From positions 423,892-487,891 of the forward strand of contig VZRG01000167.1 in assembly GCA_013397435.1 (NCBI GenBank): a stretch of 64,000 nt of DNA, given 5' to 3'. The notes beneath the pieces are model-generated. The model saw only the letters and a program-made list of their open reading frames with translations, was not told where the DNA came from and did not search any database. Below, piece after piece: positions 63,587-64,000 of this stretch (position 1 is its first letter; each line of letters starts with the position of its first letter). The stretch comes from Erythrocercus mccallii. Its lineage: Eukaryota; Chordata; Aves; Passeriformes; Dicruridae. The position numbers and the translations under genes are program-made.

Positions 63587-63661
63587 GAGGAAGAAAAAGT
63601 GGAAGCTAAAAAGGAAAAGCTGCCAGAAGAGAAGCTCCAAGCTACCTCCATAAAAGATCAG
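63587..63661 (+). CDS. CALD1: Caldesmon, exon following the h-caldesmon insert
   Basis: The exon is 75 bases in phase 0, encoding 25 residues: EEEKVEAKKEKLPEEKLQAT then SIKDQ. It matches in kind the chicken sequence EEDKEAKVEAKKESLPEKLQ that follows the repeat tail, with two residues fewer. It is the exon that both long and short isoforms join to (KKQ|EEEK or ENQ|EEEK). The donor CAG|GTAACT is good. The acceptor is weak, with an A-rich stretch between the T-run and the AG. No other AG occurs from about 63,528 to 63,586, which fits a distant branch point. Later exons are outside the window. Confidence 0.88.
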
Positions 63662-64000
63662 GTAACTCAAAAACTACTGATTTAGATGTGATAAGGAGAC
63701 TTGAGATATGAAGTCATTAAGGCACCTATAAGTGAAAGTTGCTTCTTCAGCAAAGTACTTAAGCTTGTGCTCTACGTCAAGAACATGGGTAATCCTGCTG
63801 AAATAAATAGGGATGAAGCTCCTCAAGTGCTTAAAATTAAGCAAATTCTTAAGTAGTTTGTTCTTTTGGGACTTTAGGACCAATTCCTGTTTGTCTTTAA
63901 ACAAGTATTTCAGGAAACTCAGTTCAGTCAACAACACAAGTAGGGTTTTTCCCTCTAGGGAGGGATTTTTCAGAACAGTATCAACTAATCATCCTTCCCT
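63662..64000 (+). other. Start of the next CALD1 intron
   Basis: The sequence starts with donor GTAACT and continues without any exon I can recognise to the end of the window. The next chicken exon (beginning VKDNK) is not present. Confidence 0.8.

Overview
The window is vertebrate genomic DNA, almost certainly from a bird and probably a passerine. It carries the 5' coding part of one gene, CALD1 (caldesmon), on the plus strand. The translated exons agree, from memory, almost residue for residue with chicken gizzard caldesmon. The interspersed repeats also fit a bird: two CR1 LINE 3' ends and two LTR fragments of endogenous-retrovirus type in otherwise unique, repeat-poor sequence.

Layout. 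Bases 1-123 look like the 3' end of an LTR. Bases 124-6,615 are 5' intron or flank with no recognisable coding sequence. The first coding exon (6,616-6,727, ATG at 6,657) encodes MDDFERRRELRRQ and so on, the N-terminus of the muscle-type protein. A 53.9-kb intron follows, containing an LTR fragment at about 26.4 kb and a CR1 at 33.0 kb. At 41,197-41,243 it contains a short alternative first coding exon reading MISRSYCRQSLSSLSK. That exon ends at a consensus donor in the same phase as the muscle exon, and I read it as the start of the non-muscle (brain-type) isoform. The shared exons follow: 60,619-60,765 (residues 25-72 plus part of 73), 61,969-62,983 (the large exon with the acidic region and the h-caldesmon repeat helix), and 63,587-63,661. 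The C-terminal actin-, tropomyosin- and calmodulin-binding half lies beyond the window.

How the parts work together. Two promoters choose the N-terminus. Two donors inside the big exon (CAG|GTAGAT at 62,356/62,357 and CAG|GTACAG at 62,983/62,984) choose between short non-muscle l-caldesmon and long smooth-muscle h-caldesmon, which gains a single-alpha-helix spacer of 13- and 15-residue repeats. An assembly gap of 55 N sits in those repeats.

The least expected structure is a pair of 198-bp inverted repeats (six mismatches) at 58,492-58,689 and 61,457-61,654. They bracket the 147-bp, frame-neutral exon at 60,619-60,765. This layout could favour a circular RNA or regulated skipping of that exon. 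I found no second protein-coding gene, tRNA, rRNA, CRISPR or other defined system.
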